Assembly: GCA_030684405.1 (NCBI GenBank)
Contig: JAUXYA010000011.1
Span: forward strand, 372,001-436,000
From: Burkholderiales bacterium
GTDB taxonomy: Bacteria > Pseudomonadota > Gammaproteobacteria > Burkholderiales > SG8-41
DNA length: 64,000 nt
Direction: 5' to 3'
The position numbers and the translations under genes were made by a program. Positions 1-8,785 of this stretch are shown here, piece after piece. Within the stretch, counting starts at the first letter, position 1; every line of letters starts with the position of its first letter. The notes below the pieces were generated by a model. That model was not told where the DNA came from and did not search any database. It saw only the letters and a list, made by a program, of their open reading frames with translations.

Positions 1-954
1 GTGGCATCTGACGGCGCGCCCTTGCCCGACTTCGTGCCATTGCGGCAGCGTGCCGGCGCATTGCGGCAGCGCGACTTCGCAACGCTCGGCAAAACGGCAA
101 CCGGAAAAGGCTCGGTCCAGCCGCGGCACGCTTCCGGGAATCGCCGCCAGTGTGTGTCCGCGCCCTGCCCGTTCGGGCAGCGAAGCAAACAGCTTGCTTG
201 CATAGGGATGCGCGGGGCTTGCAAAAAAGGCATCAACCGGCGCGGTCTCGACAATTTGTCCGGCGTACATTACGGCGACACGCTGCGCGACCTGCGCCAC
301 CACGCCGAGGTCATGGGTGATCAGCAGCATCGCCATGCCGCGCGACTGCTGCAACTCGCGCAGCAGGTCGAGCACCTGCGCCTGCACCGTGACATCGAGG
401 GCAGTGGTCGGTTCGTCGGCGATCAGCAGTGCCGGATCACAGGCCAGCGCAATTGCAATCATTACCCGCTGTTTCATGCCGCCGGACAGCTGGAAGGGAT
501 ACTCCGTCGCACGGCGCTGTGCATCGGGCATGCGCACCGCATCGAGCAGTTCGAGCACTCGTGCGTCAGCTGCGGCGCCACGCAGTGCGGTATGCCGACG
601 CACCGATTCGGCGACCTGCTCGCCGATGGTCATCACCGGGTTCAGCGACAGCCCGGGCTCCTGGAAAATCATCGCCACCCGGTGTCCGCGCAGGTCGCGC
701 ATCCGCGATTCGGGCAGCGCCAGCAGATCCTCGCCCTGGAGTTCGACGCGGCCACCGGTGATTTCCCCTGCATCCGGCAGCAGGCGCATGATCGACAGCG
801 CCGTCATCGACTTGCCGCAGCCCGACTCGCCGACCAGCGCGAAGGTTTCGCCGGCGGCGATACTGAAGGACAGGCCATCGACGGCACGCAAGGGAGCACC
901 CCCGCCGTGAATGATCGTAGTCAGCCCGTCGACGCTGAGCAGCGGCGCGCTCAT
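1..954 (-). CDS. Peptide ABC transporter ATPase, OppD/YejF type (3' end beyond window)
   Basis: Cytoplasmic ATPase that would power import of peptides through the two permeases encoded next to it. The 318 visible residues contain Walker A GESGCGKS (42-49), the ABC signature LSGGMKQR (156-163), Walker B LLIADE (176-181) and the switch His at 214. Near the visible end is the Cys-rich oligopeptide-type tail (C286, C292, C299). The ATG at 954 overlaps the stop of the upstream permease (ATGA), so the two are translationally coupled. The frame is still open at base 1. A single OppD-type protein would end within a few codons, while a YejF-type double ATPase would continue for about 200 more, and the window cannot decide. 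Family assignment is firm; the substrate (peptide) is inferred from the operon. Confidence 0.9.
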   Translation of the reverse strand, partial: MSAPLLSVDGLTTIIHGGGAPLRAVDGLSFSIAAGETFALVGESGCGKSMTALSIMRLLPDAGEITGGRVELQGEDLLALPESRMRDLRGHRVAMIFQEPGLSLNPVMTIGEQVAESVRRHTALRGAAADARVLELLDAVRMPDAQRRATEYPFQLSGGMKQRVMIAIALACDPALLIADEPTTALDVTVQAQVLDLLRELQQSRGMAMLLITHDLGVVAQVAQRVAVMYAGQIVETAPVDAFFASPAHPYASKLFASLPERAGRGHTLAAIPGSVPRLDRAFSGCRFAERCEVALPQCAGTLPQWHEVGQGRAVRCH

Positions 955-2372
955 GCCCGCCCTCCCGCCGCGCGCAGTCGCGGATCGAACGCGTCACGCA
1001 CCGCATCCGCAAAAAGGTTGGCCGCGAGCACCAGCGCGAGCATAAACACGAAGGCCGCGGCAAGTGACCACCACACCATAGGCTCGCGCGCCATTTCCAG
1101 CCGCGCGCCGTTGATCATCGTGCCGAAACTGATCATAGACGGGTCCACGCCGACGCCGATGTAGGACAGCACCGCCTCGGCGAGCACGAGGCCGCTGAAA
1201 TCCATTACCAGCGCGATCATCACGATGTGCATCACATTCGGCGTCAGGTGACGCATCATGATGCGCCAGTGCGACACACCAAAGGCCTGCGCCGCCTGGA
1301 CATATTCGAGTTCGCGCAACTTGAGCACCTCGCCACGCAGCAACCGGCACAGCCCTGTCCAGCTGGTAATGCCGAGAATCACGCACAGCGCCAGCAGGCG
1401 CACGTCAGCTCGGATCTCGGTGCTCGGGAATAGCTCCTGATGGTTTTCAACGTAGACCTGCATCATCAGCACGGCAGCCGCGATCAGCAGCACGCCGGGG
1501 ATCGACGACAGCGTCGTGTACAGGTACTGGATCAGGTCGTCGATCCAGCCGCGGAAATAACCGGCCATCACCCCGAGTACCAGCGCGAAAGGCAGGGTCA
1601 CCAGCGTCGCCAACGTACCTATGACGAGGCCGGTGCGCACGCTTTTCAGCGCCTGGTAGAGCACGTCCTGACCCACCTTGTCGGTTCCGAGCACGTGGTA
1701 ATGGGTCGCCAGCGCGGCCACCGGCCCCGCGACCACCAGCACCGCACCCAGCGCGCAGAGCACGGCACGCCATTGCAGCGGAGTCCTTCCACTCCAGACC
1801 TCGCGCCAGGCTGCCTCGATGCCCGATTCCGTGCGGCGCGCTGTCATCGCAGCCACCCCGATGGCAGCGACGAACCACAGCAGCAGGGCCAGTGAAAAGC
1901 CACGGAAGGCCCGCGCTGCCACATCCGCCCAGCGGTCGGCCTGCGGGTCCGCGAGATGCGCACCGCCGTGGCGCAGCCGCGGGAACAGGCGGTCCTCGCG
2001 GCCATCCGGCAGCACTACGGTCTCCTTCGCGAAGAGATGGGTTGCCAGCGGCGCCGAATAGGTTTTTTCGCGGCTGGCGCGCAGTGGCTCGAGCGCCCGG
2101 TCGAGCAGGCTGTGCAACTCGGTCGACCACGCCGGCTTGCCGCCCTGTACCGGCAAAGCGCTGCGGTAATGCACTGAATCGAGCAGGCCGGTCAGCACGA
2201 AGAAGAACAGCACCGTTGCCGCCGCCATGCCGCTTGCGCTTGCACCGACCCGCACCCAGGGCGCGCTGAGGTGTGGCCGCTTCCGGGTATAGAGCACGAG
2301 CCCGATGACACCGGCGACCAGCAGCCAGACCAGCAGGTCGCTCCACAACAGCTCGACGCGAAACGGCATCAC
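951..2372 (-). CDS. Peptide ABC transporter permease, DppC/YejE-like, with N-terminal extension
   Basis: Inner-membrane permease of the peptide importer. The C-terminal half is a normal binding-protein-dependent permease domain: the GTDKVGQDVL entry motif at about 229-238, several membrane helices, and the EAA loop at about 355-380 that docks the ATPase. At 473 residues it is far longer than the usual ~300. The extra N-terminal part has four more predicted helices (about 13-29, 48-65, 158-176, 205-225) with a ~90-residue polar stretch between the second and third. The start is GTG 2372 (GTGA overlap with the upstream permease) or ATG 2369. YejE-type permeases are known to carry N-terminal extensions, so this is probably family-normal rather than a fusion. 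Confidence 0.88.
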   Translation of the reverse strand: MMPFRVELLWSDLLVWLLVAGVIGLVLYTRKRPHLSAPWVRVGASASGMAAATVLFFFVLTGLLDSVHYRSALPVQGGKPAWSTELHSLLDRALEPLRASREKTYSAPLATHLFAKETVVLPDGREDRLFPRLRHGGAHLADPQADRWADVAARAFRGFSLALLLWFVAAIGVAAMTARRTESGIEAAWREVWSGRTPLQWRAVLCALGAVLVVAGPVAALATHYHVLGTDKVGQDVLYQALKSVRTGLVIGTLATLVTLPFALVLGVMAGYFRGWIDDLIQYLYTTLSSIPGVLLIAAAVLMMQVYVENHQELFPSTEIRADVRLLALCVILGITSWTGLCRLLRGEVLKLRELEYVQAAQAFGVSHWRIMMRHLTPNVMHIVMIALVMDFSGLVLAEAVLSYIGVGVDPSMISFGTMINGARLEMAREPMVWWSLAAAFVFMLALVLAANLFADAVRDAFDPRLRAAGGRA

Positions 2373-3346
2373 GAGAAGCGCACCCGCGGATCGACCAGCG
2401 TATATGAAATATCGGTCAGGATCAGGCCGATGATGTACAGCACCGAACCGAGGAACACCATCGCGCGGACGATTGCGAAATCCTGCTGGCTGATGGCATC
2501 TATCGTGTAGCTGCCGAGGCCGGGTATGCCGAAGAAGGATTCGGTGATCAGCGCCCCCATGAACAACAACGGAATCACCACAACCACACCGGTCAGGATA
2601 GGGATCATCGCGTTCTGCAGAACGTGGCGGAACAGCACGCGCGGCTCGGAAAGACCCTTGGCCCGGGCAGTGCGCACATAATCCTTGCCGATCTCCTCGA
2701 GGAATATCGTGCGGTACCAGCGCGCGCTGCCGCCAATGCCGGCGATAACGCCGATCAGCACCGGCAGCGCCAGGAATTTCACGGCCTCAAAGCCTCCGTC
2801 GTAGCCCGAGATCGGCACCAGGCTCCACAGCTTGCCGAACACGAACTGCCCGCCGATGATATAAAACAGCGTAGAAACCGACATCATCAGCACGCAGAGA
2901 ACGACTCCCCAGAAGTCGACATAGGTCGCACGGAAAAACGCCATCAGCAGTGCGAACGAGATGTAGACCGCCAGTCCGATCACGAAGGCCGGCACCTGCA
3001 CTGCGAGGCTGGGCCACATGCGGGTGCGGATGTCGTAGCCGATGTTGCGCCCCTGGTCCGAGGCACCGAACTGGAAGGCAAACAGGCGCAGCGACTTGTC
3101 GAAAAACACGGTCTCGGTGACGCGCTCGATGCCCGTCATTTTTTCGTTTAAAAACAATGGCTTATCGTAACCCCTTTCGTGCTTCCATTTGTCCACCGCT
3201 GCCGGCGTCACGCGCTTCGCGCCGAGCTGCGCGCGCGCCATGTCATCCGGCGAATTGACGAAGAAGAACAGCGCGAAAGTCAGCACGTTGACGCCAACGA
3301 GCACGAACAGTCCGTAGATCAGGCGGCGGACGATATAGGCAGTCAT
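2369..3346 (-). CDS. Peptide ABC transporter permease, DppB/YejB-like
   Basis: First membrane subunit of the peptide importer, 325 residues, the family's usual length. It begins with the typical DppB N-terminus (MTAYIVRRL then a hydrophobic helix at about 9-30), followed by a polar periplasmic loop and further helices. The EAA-type loop (YVRTARAKGLSE, then a conserved RHVLQNA) contacts the ATPase. The ATG at 3346 overlaps the stop of the upstream receptor gene (ATGA), and its own stop overlaps the next permease by 1-4 bases, so receptor, permease B, permease C and ATPase form one tightly coupled operon. An in-frame extension to 3466 exists but would lie inside the receptor gene and lacks permease-like sequence, so it was rejected. 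Confidence 0.92.
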   Translation of the reverse strand: MTAYIVRRLIYGLFVLVGVNVLTFALFFFVNSPDDMARAQLGAKRVTPAAVDKWKHERGYDKPLFLNEKMTGIERVTETVFFDKSLRLFAFQFGASDQGRNIGYDIRTRMWPSLAVQVPAFVIGLAVYISFALLMAFFRATYVDFWGVVLCVLMMSVSTLFYIIGGQFVFGKLWSLVPISGYDGGFEAVKFLALPVLIGVIAGIGGSARWYRTIFLEEIGKDYVRTARAKGLSEPRVLFRHVLQNAMIPILTGVVVVIPLLFMGALITESFFGIPGLGSYTIDAISQQDFAIVRAMVFLGSVLYIIGLILTDISYTLVDPRVRFS

Positions 3347-5517
3347 GCCTGGCTCCCGCTGGCAGTACGCCGCTCGCGACGGCGGAAAGCCGCCACTGCC
3401 GGCAGCACCGTCAGCACCAGCAGCGCGCCGATCAGCCCCAGCGGCCAAACCACCGGCGGATTCCATTCACGTCGGCGCTCCGCGCGCGCTGCGGGATCCA
3501 GGCGCTGGTATTTGAGGCCATTGTTGGCGATCTGATTGGGCTTACGGTTGTAGAGCCAGCTGTGATGCAGCGTGTAGTCCTTGGGAAAAAAGCTCCACAC
3601 CCAGGGAGCATCATGACGCAGCAACTCGACCATGCGATCGATGATCGCCTGGCGCTCGGGGCCGTTGGCCATGTGCTGCATGCGCTCGAACAGGCGGTCG
3701 TACTCGGCGTTGCGGTAATTCGAGGCGTTCTCACCCTGGGTTTTTGCCCGTGACTGCGCGCCGTGCAGCAGGAACAGGAAATTTTCGGGATCAGGATAGT
3801 CGGCATTCCAGCCGAGAAAATAGAGTTGCGCAGTGCCACGCCGCAGCTTGTCCTGCAGTCGGTTGAAATCGGTGGCACGGATCACCAGCTGCACGCCCAG
3901 CTTCGCAAACTGGCGAACGTACCAGTCAAGTCGCGCCCGGCTGTCCGCGCCGCTGGAGGTGGTGTCCAGATGCAGTAGCAGCGGCTGCCCGGTTTTCGCG
4001 TCACGGCCCCCGGGATAGCCTGCTTCGGCGAGCAGCTTCTTCGCGTCTTCAATGTTCCTGCGCCGCGCCATGCCGTCGCGCCATTCGTAGACATAAGGGT
4101 TGATCCCCTCCGCATCGGGCTCACGGTAGCCGAAAATTCCGGGCGGGATCGGCCCGTGCGAAGGCAGGCCACGGCCGTTGCGGAATATTGATATCAGCTC
4201 CTCCTGATCGACTGCGATTGACATCGCCAGCCGCAGCTTGCGCGCGCGCTCCCCTGCCGCTTCGCCGACCACCGGATCGAGCATGTTGAAGCCGAGATAG
4301 AACACTGTCGTCGCCAGCGAGGTTTGCAGGCGGATGCCCCGGCGCTCCATGTCCTCGGTCAGCGTGACATCACCCTGCCCAGAGAACTGCACGGCCTGGT
4401 CGAAAGTGTCCGAGCCGATGCCGGATGCATCGTAGTAGCCCTGCAAAAATTTGTTCCAGTACGGGATCTGTTCCTTCTCGAGGCTGAATATGACGCGGTC
4501 TATGAATGGCAGCGGTTTACCCGCATCGCGCAGCAGCCCGAGCTCGGCATCGCCTGGCCCACCCTCCGCCGGATAGACCTCGCCGTGGTAATTCGGGTTG
4601 CGCTCGAGCACCATCTGGCGGTTGGGGTTGTTGACCGTCAGCATGTACGGTCCCGTGCCGATCGGATACCAGTCGAGCGTGATGTTCTTCTCTGCCATAC
4701 CAGGCTGCCCGTAAAAGCGGTCAGCCTCAGGCGGCACCGGTGCGAAAAAGGGCATCGCCAGCCAGTAGGCGAACTGCGGATACTTGCCGCGCACACGTAT
4801 CGCGTAAGTGTGGCGATCGATGACGCGCGCGCCGGAAAACTCATATCCGGTGAGGTCGATCACCGCACCCGCGGGCAGACCAGCCGCATCCTTCGCCAGC
4901 CGATCGGCCAGATCCCGCAGGCCGACGACATAACCACCCATCAGCTGCAGGATCGGCGAATGCAGGCGCGGGTGCGCCAGGCGCTTGATCTGGTGCACAT
5001 AGTCCGCAGCCTCAAGCTCACGGGTACCGGTATGGCGGAAATCGGCCAGGGTGTCGATGCCGCGCAGGTCGGCCGCCGTCAGCGCGTGGTAACGCGGCCC
5101 GCCACTATCATCCTTTGCAAAAGCCGGATGCGGCTGATAGAGCACACCTTGCCGGATACGGATCGTGTATTCGCTGTACGCCACGCGTTCCGCCGGCGCT
5201 GCCTGCGGCAAGGGCCTGCCTGCCACATCGAGATAAACGGGCTGCGGCACCTCGGTGGCGCCGAATGGAATCAGTTCGAAAGGGCGCTTCAGGTAGTGAT
5301 ACTGCAGCGGCGTCTGGTAGATGTTGGCGATGAACGCGAACTCGTTTTCGGCATAGGACTGCACCGGGTCGAGATGTTTCGGGCGTTCGGAGAACGAGGT
5401 GTAGAGCGTATTGGAGCCGGCATCGGCCGCCGGATAGGGATCGTTCCAGGGCGCTCCGCTGCATCCTGCAACGAACGCGAGCACCAGTGGCAGCAAACCG
5501 AGGCGAATGCGGATCAT
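3343..5517 (-). CDS. Peptide-binding lipoprotein (SBP family 5) with C-terminal membrane helix
   Basis: Periplasmic receptor of the ABC importer, 724 residues, first gene of the operon. The ATG at 5517 gives a lipoprotein signal: MIRIR, a hydrophobic stretch, then VAGC, so Cys would be lipidated. The body is a family-5 solute-binding protein (for example the YPIGTGPYML region and the late stretch ending YPDPENF). It differs from standard receptors in its C-terminus: residues about 691-711 form a strong hydrophobic helix followed by a basic tail (RRRERR), as if the protein were anchored at both ends. Upstream in-frame codons to 5613 run into the divergent fabI promoter and are not used here. 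Peptide specificity is inferred from the family and the Yej-like permeases. Confidence 0.85.
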   Translation of the reverse strand: MIRIRLGLLPLVLAFVAGCSGAPWNDPYPAADAGSNTLYTSFSERPKHLDPVQSYAENEFAFIANIYQTPLQYHYLKRPFELIPFGATEVPQPVYLDVAGRPLPQAAPAERVAYSEYTIRIRQGVLYQPHPAFAKDDSGGPRYHALTAADLRGIDTLADFRHTGTRELEAADYVHQIKRLAHPRLHSPILQLMGGYVVGLRDLADRLAKDAAGLPAGAVIDLTGYEFSGARVIDRHTYAIRVRGKYPQFAYWLAMPFFAPVPPEADRFYGQPGMAEKNITLDWYPIGTGPYMLTVNNPNRQMVLERNPNYHGEVYPAEGGPGDAELGLLRDAGKPLPFIDRVIFSLEKEQIPYWNKFLQGYYDASGIGSDTFDQAVQFSGQGDVTLTEDMERRGIRLQTSLATTVFYLGFNMLDPVVGEAAGERARKLRLAMSIAVDQEELISIFRNGRGLPSHGPIPPGIFGYREPDAEGINPYVYEWRDGMARRRNIEDAKKLLAEAGYPGGRDAKTGQPLLLHLDTTSSGADSRARLDWYVRQFAKLGVQLVIRATDFNRLQDKLRRGTAQLYFLGWNADYPDPENFLFLLHGAQSRAKTQGENASNYRNAEYDRLFERMQHMANGPERQAIIDRMVELLRHDAPWVWSFFPKDYTLHHSWLYNRKPNQIANNGLKYQRLDPAARAERRREWNPPVVWPLGLIGALLVLTVLPAVAAFRRRERRTASGSQA

Positions 5518-5559
5518 TGGCGCAAAGTGTAGCCGATAATCGCGGCTGCATCTTCTGGT

Positions 5560-5565
5560 TATAAT
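5560..5565 (+). promoter_or_regulatory. Candidate -10 element for fabI
   Basis: A perfect TATAAT lies 41 bases before the fabI ATG, in the 89-bp gap to the divergent receptor operon. No good TTGACA-like -35 is seen 16-18 bases upstream, so the promoter may be weak or activator-dependent. Start-site mapping is lacking. Confidence 0.35.
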
Positions 5566-5606
5566 CGCTTGCAAGTCACTATGCACATCTACCCAGAAAG
5601 CGCACC

Positions 5607-6395
5607 ATGGCATTCCTGAAAGACAAGAAAATCCTGATCACCGGACTGCTTTCCAACCGCTCAATCGCCTATGGCATCGCAAAGGCCGCCAGCCGCGAGG
5701 GCGCGCAACTTGCCTTCACCTACCAGGGCGAGGACATCCGCGAACGCGTAGTCAAGCTCGCTGCGGAATTCGGCACGGCCCCGGTGCTGCCCTGCGATGT
5801 GACCAGCGACGAGCAGATCGCGGCGCTCTTCGCATCCCTGCAATCCGAGTGGGGCGGCCTCGACGGCATGCTGCATTCAATCGCCTTTGCACCGCGTGAA
5901 GCGCTGAAAGGCAACTTCATCGAGGGCCTGACCCGCGAAGCCTTCGCCATGGCACACGACATAAGCAGCTACAGTTTCGCCGCCCTCGCCAAGGGTGCGG
6001 TGCCGCTGATGGCGGACCGGCGCGGCGCCATGCTGACCCTCAGCTACCTCGGTGCCGAGCGCACAGTGCCCAACTACAACGTGATGGGCCTCGCCAAGGC
6101 AAGTCTGGAGGCCTGCGTGCGTTACCTCGCCAGTGACCTCGGCCCGTCCGGCATTCGCGTCAACGGCATCTCGGCGGGACCCATCAAGACACTGGCGGCG
6201 GCGGGTATCGGCGGTTTCGGAAAAATACTGAAGTTCGTTGAGGACAATGCGCCGCTGCGGCGTAATGTCACCACCGACGACGTCGGCAATGCAGCGGCAT
6301 TCCTGCTGTCCGACCTCGCCGCCGGAATAACCGGGGAAATTACCTACGTCGACTGCGGTTTCAACACCGTCGTCGGCGGCATGCGCGGGGAGTAG
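5607..6395 (+). CDS. fabI: Enoyl-[acyl-carrier-protein] reductase (NADH), FabI
   Basis: Cytoplasmic enzyme of the last step in each fatty-acid elongation cycle: it reduces trans-2-enoyl-ACP with NADH. Its 262 residues match the family length. The divergent SDR nucleotide motif of FabI is present ([15 protein letters not shown], 11-25), as are the catalytic residues Y147, Y157 and K164 (Y-x6-K spacing) and the [10 protein letters not shown] stretch of the substrate loop. The start ATG is preceded by a short purine-rich stretch rather than a strong Shine-Dalgarno site. It is convergent with ppiD, a neighbour pair common in betaproteobacteria. No resistance-type change was looked for beyond these motifs. 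Identification is secure. Confidence 0.96.
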   Translation: MAFLKDKKILITGLLSNRSIAYGIAKAASREGAQLAFTYQGEDIRERVVKLAAEFGTAPVLPCDVTSDEQIAALFASLQSEWGGLDGMLHSIAFAPREALKGNFIEGLTREAFAMAHDISSYSFAALAKGAVPLMADRRGAMLTLSYLGAERTVPNYNVMGLAKASLEACVRYLASDLGPSGIRVNGISAGPIKTLAAAGIGGFGKILKFVEDNAPLRRNVTTDDVGNAAAFLLSDLAAGITGEITYVDCGFNTVVGGMRGE

Positions 6396-6464
6396 CGGAA
6401 ACCGGCCCAGGGGGACGCGGCCCGCGCCGCATCTTCCCGCCTTCACTCCGGTCTTTATCCGACC

Positions 6465-8357
6465 TTATTTCCGCTCGATAGCCTCCTGGCGGAGCTTTAT
6501 TTCCGTCTTCTTCTTCAGACTGTCCAGATAGGCAGCCAGTTCGGCCTGAGCCGCGACCTGGCGCAGGGTCTGGGCGATCGCGTTCTGCTTGTCCTTGGCG
6601 CCTTCCTCCACTTCCTGCAACTTGCTGACACGCACCAGCGCATAGCCGCCGCCGGGAATTTCAGTACCCGAGTAAGAAGGCAACTTGGCGGTGTCCGTCC
6701 TGAATGCCTGTCGCATCACCTCGCCGGACAAACCCTTCGGATCGTTGCGGCCAACCAGCTGCGGTGCAGTCCACGCCACCTGCGCATCCTTGCCCTGACG
6801 CAATGTCTCGAGGCGGGCCCTGCCCTCCTGCGCCGCCAATTGGCTGGCCTGCTGCAGCGTCAGTTTCTTGACCAGTGCGCCGCTGATCTGGTCGAAAGGC
6901 TGAACCGACGTGGGCTTGTGCTCGGCCACGCGCGCACCGACCAGCACGCCGGGAGCCACCTCGATAGCCTCGGTGTTGCGGCCGTTTTTCAGCACGTCTT
7001 CCGAAAATACCGCCTGCAGCAACCTCTGGTTACCCAGCATCGCGTTGTCCGCGCCGGCTCGGGCAATCCAGCCGCTGGTCTGTGGCTGCGCCTTGATCAG
7101 CTCCGCGGCAGGCTTCAGGCTGTCCGACTGTTCGAACAGCGTGTTACTAAAGGTTTCGGCCAGCTCTGCAAACTTGCGGGCCGCCAATTGCTTCTTCAGT
7201 TCTGCCTCGATCTCCGGACGCGCCTCCTCGAAGCTCTTGCCCTTTCCGCCACGAACCACAGCCAGGCGGATGATGTGATAACCAAATTCGCTTTCCACCG
7301 GCGCAGAAATTTCCCCGGCCTTCATCGAGAATACGGCGTCATCGAAAGCTTTGACCATCGCACCACGCTCGAAAAAGCCGAGGTCGCCGCCGTTGGCTGC
7401 GGATCCCGGATCCTGGGAATGCTGCTTTGCCAGCGCGGCAAAACTGGCCGGATTCTTTTTCAGCTGAGCGTGCAGCTCATCGGCTTTCGCCTTCGCCTTC
7501 TTTTTGGCCTCCGCGCCATCGCCCTCAGGGGTGATCAGGATATGGCTCGCCTGGCGCGATTCCCGGACCTCGAAGCGCTTGGCATTCTCGTCGTAGGCCC
7601 TGCGTACATCGGCGGCCGCGAGCTGCACCTGCCCGACAAGGGCTTCGGCGCTGAGGGTCACGAACTCAAGGCGCACCTGCTCCGGAACGCGAAACTCGTC
7701 CTGGTGGCTATCGTAGTATTTTTTAGCCGCATCAGGCTCCAGCTTGACCTGAGGGAGGAAGCGATCGGCCGAATAGATGAAATGGCTGACTTCACGCTGC
7801 TGCTCGGAAATGCGCAGCAGAAAAGCGGCTTCCGAGCGCGAGACAAACGCCGAGCCCGTGTAAGGATGGGTCACGTGATCAACCAGGATGTCCTGGCGTA
7901 CGCGTTGTTCGAATCCGATGGGCGTCAGGCCCTGCGCCCGGAGCAACTCCTCGTAACGGGCATAGGAGAATTTTCCATCCTCCTTGAAGGCATCGACATT
8001 GGCGACGATGTCCTGGATCTGCTGGTCGCTGACCGCGAGACCCGTGCGCACCGCACGCTGCACCAGCAGCTGCTGCTGCACCAGGTTCTCCATTACGGAC
8101 AGCCGCAGTTCCTGACTGTCGAGCAGCGACGGATCCAGCCGCCCTCCCGACATGTTGCGCAGCATGTCCTGACGCTCGCTCAGCGCCTGCGCGAATTCGA
8201 CCTGCGATATCCGGTAGTCGCCTACGGTGCCCACGATGCCGCCGCTGCTGGATCCCTGGAAGTAGGAATCGATGCCGAAGAAGGCAAAAGGCGGGATGAC
8301 AATCACAAAAATCCCGATCATGACCTTTTTGCGGTGTTTCTCGATCAGTCCGATCAT
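6465..8357 (-). CDS. ppiD: Periplasmic folding chaperone / peptidyl-prolyl isomerase, PpiD-like
   Basis: Inner-membrane-anchored periplasmic chaperone that helps outer-membrane and secreted proteins fold. Its 630 residues are close to E. coli PpiD. One N-terminal helix (about 13-29) follows a basic start (EKHRKK), then a SurA_N-like region. One parvulin (PpiC) domain lies at about 265-362, recognisable by ASHILI, GGDLGFF and GYHIIRL. Then comes a C-terminal SurA_N_3/PPIC_2-like tail. Position between the tRNA pair and fabI, downstream of lon, is the usual place for ppiD in this class. Whether the parvulin domain is catalytically active (E. coli PpiD is weak or inactive) cannot be told from sequence. 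Confidence 0.92.
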   Translation of the reverse strand: MIGLIEKHRKKVMIGIFVIVIPPFAFFGIDSYFQGSSSGGIVGTVGDYRISQVEFAQALSERQDMLRNMSGGRLDPSLLDSQELRLSVMENLVQQQLLVQRAVRTGLAVSDQQIQDIVANVDAFKEDGKFSYARYEELLRAQGLTPIGFEQRVRQDILVDHVTHPYTGSAFVSRSEAAFLLRISEQQREVSHFIYSADRFLPQVKLEPDAAKKYYDSHQDEFRVPEQVRLEFVTLSAEALVGQVQLAAADVRRAYDENAKRFEVRESRQASHILITPEGDGAEAKKKAKAKADELHAQLKKNPASFAALAKQHSQDPGSAANGGDLGFFERGAMVKAFDDAVFSMKAGEISAPVESEFGYHIIRLAVVRGGKGKSFEEARPEIEAELKKQLAARKFAELAETFSNTLFEQSDSLKPAAELIKAQPQTSGWIARAGADNAMLGNQRLLQAVFSEDVLKNGRNTEAIEVAPGVLVGARVAEHKPTSVQPFDQISGALVKKLTLQQASQLAAQEGRARLETLRQGKDAQVAWTAPQLVGRNDPKGLSGEVMRQAFRTDTAKLPSYSGTEIPGGGYALVRVSKLQEVEEGAKDKQNAIAQTLRQVAAQAELAAYLDSLKKKTEIKLRQEAIERK

Positions 8358-8397
8358 GTGTTCTCCTCGCTGCGGCGCCCGAGCAGGCGCTCATAAG

Positions 8398-8426
8398 AAA
8401 AAAGGCGAAACGGGTTCGCCTTTTTT
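8398..8426 (-). terminator. Intrinsic terminator of the tRNA-Val/tRNA-Asp unit
   Basis: A 12-bp stem (AAAAAAGGCGAA paired with TTCGCCTTTTTT) around a 5-base loop begins 8 bases after the tRNA-Asp CCA end on the minus strand and ends in six T. It fits Rho-independent termination of the tRNA transcript before ppiD. Confidence 0.8.
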
Positions 8427-8434
8427 ACGTTAGC

Positions 8435-8511
8435 TGGCGGAGTGGACGGGACTCGAACCCGCGACCCCCGGCGTGACAGGCCGGTATTCTAACCAACTGA
8501 ACTACCACTCC
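8435..8511 (-). tRNA. tRNA-Asp (anticodon GUC)
   Basis: The 77-base gene includes an encoded CCA (8435-8437). On the minus strand it starts GGAGTGG, which pairs with CCACTCC of the acceptor stem. The D arm, anticodon stem CCGGC/GCCGG with loop CTGTCAC (anticodon GTC) and T arm with TTCGAGT are all present. It follows tRNA-Val on the same strand with 93 bases between, and shares one apparent promoter and terminator with it. Confidence 0.97.
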
Positions 8512-8518
8512 AAAATCA

Positions 8519-8598
8519 ATGATGAGCGATGAGTGATGAATGATGAGCAAAAACCAACCATATCCGCTCAGCGCTCATAATTCCGAACTCATCGCTGC
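8519..8598. repeat. Heptamer repeat array between two tRNAs
   Basis: Four consecutive 7-bp units (ATGATGA, GCGATGA, GTGATGA, ATGATGA) occupy 8519-8546. A weaker inverted arm of CGCTCAT/CTCATCG-type units follows at about 8565-8598. The same kind of 7-bp array recurs at 16767, 46087 and 50572 in this window. It lies in the spacer between tRNA-Val and tRNA-Asp and would be part of their transcript. Confidence 0.7.
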
Positions 8599-8604
8599 TT
8601 TTGC

Positions 8605-8680
8605 TGGTGGGTGCTGACGGGATCGAACCGCCGACATTCGCCTTGTAAGGGCGACGCTCTACCAGCTGAGCTAAGCACCC
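8605..8680 (-). tRNA. tRNA-Val (anticodon UAC)
   Basis: The 76-base gene includes an encoded CCA (8605-8607). The acceptor stem GGGTGCT pairs with AGCACCC; the D arm is TAGCTCAGCTGGTAGAGC; the anticodon loop CTTACAA carries TAC; the T loop reads TTCGATC. It is first in a two-tRNA unit with tRNA-Asp, downstream of lon. Confidence 0.97.
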
Positions 8681-8734
8681 ATCATCTGCATCCGCCGTTT
8701 TCGCGAGCCAATACCCCGCGAAACAAAGGGCCGA

Positions 8735-8763
8735 ATTGTAGCCCAATGCGGCCCCGATTTCCA
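8735..8763 (-). promoter_or_regulatory. Sigma-70 promoter of the tRNA-Val/tRNA-Asp unit
   Basis: On the minus strand TGGAAA (-35) and TACAAT (-10) are separated by exactly 17 bases. The -10 is followed by a G+C-rich stretch (TCGGCCC), the kind of discriminator seen at stringently controlled stable-RNA promoters. The -10 ends 54 bases before the mature tRNA-Val 5' end. Confidence 0.6.
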
Positions 8764-8785
8764 GCCTGAAATTCAAGATCAAGGT

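Noticed and set aside
6840-8396. A 518-codon open frame on the plus strand
   Set aside because: Antisense to ppiD and reading into the tRNA terminator; no family resemblance.
8519-8546. Heptamer arrays considered as CRISPR repeats
   Set aside because: Units are 7 bp with no spacers of constant length and no cas genes; they are simple period-7 repeats.
8516-8782. An 88-codon minus-strand frame (contains QLVERRPYKANVGG)
   Set aside because: It reads through tRNA-Val and its promoter. Such peptides are common false annotations over tRNA genes.
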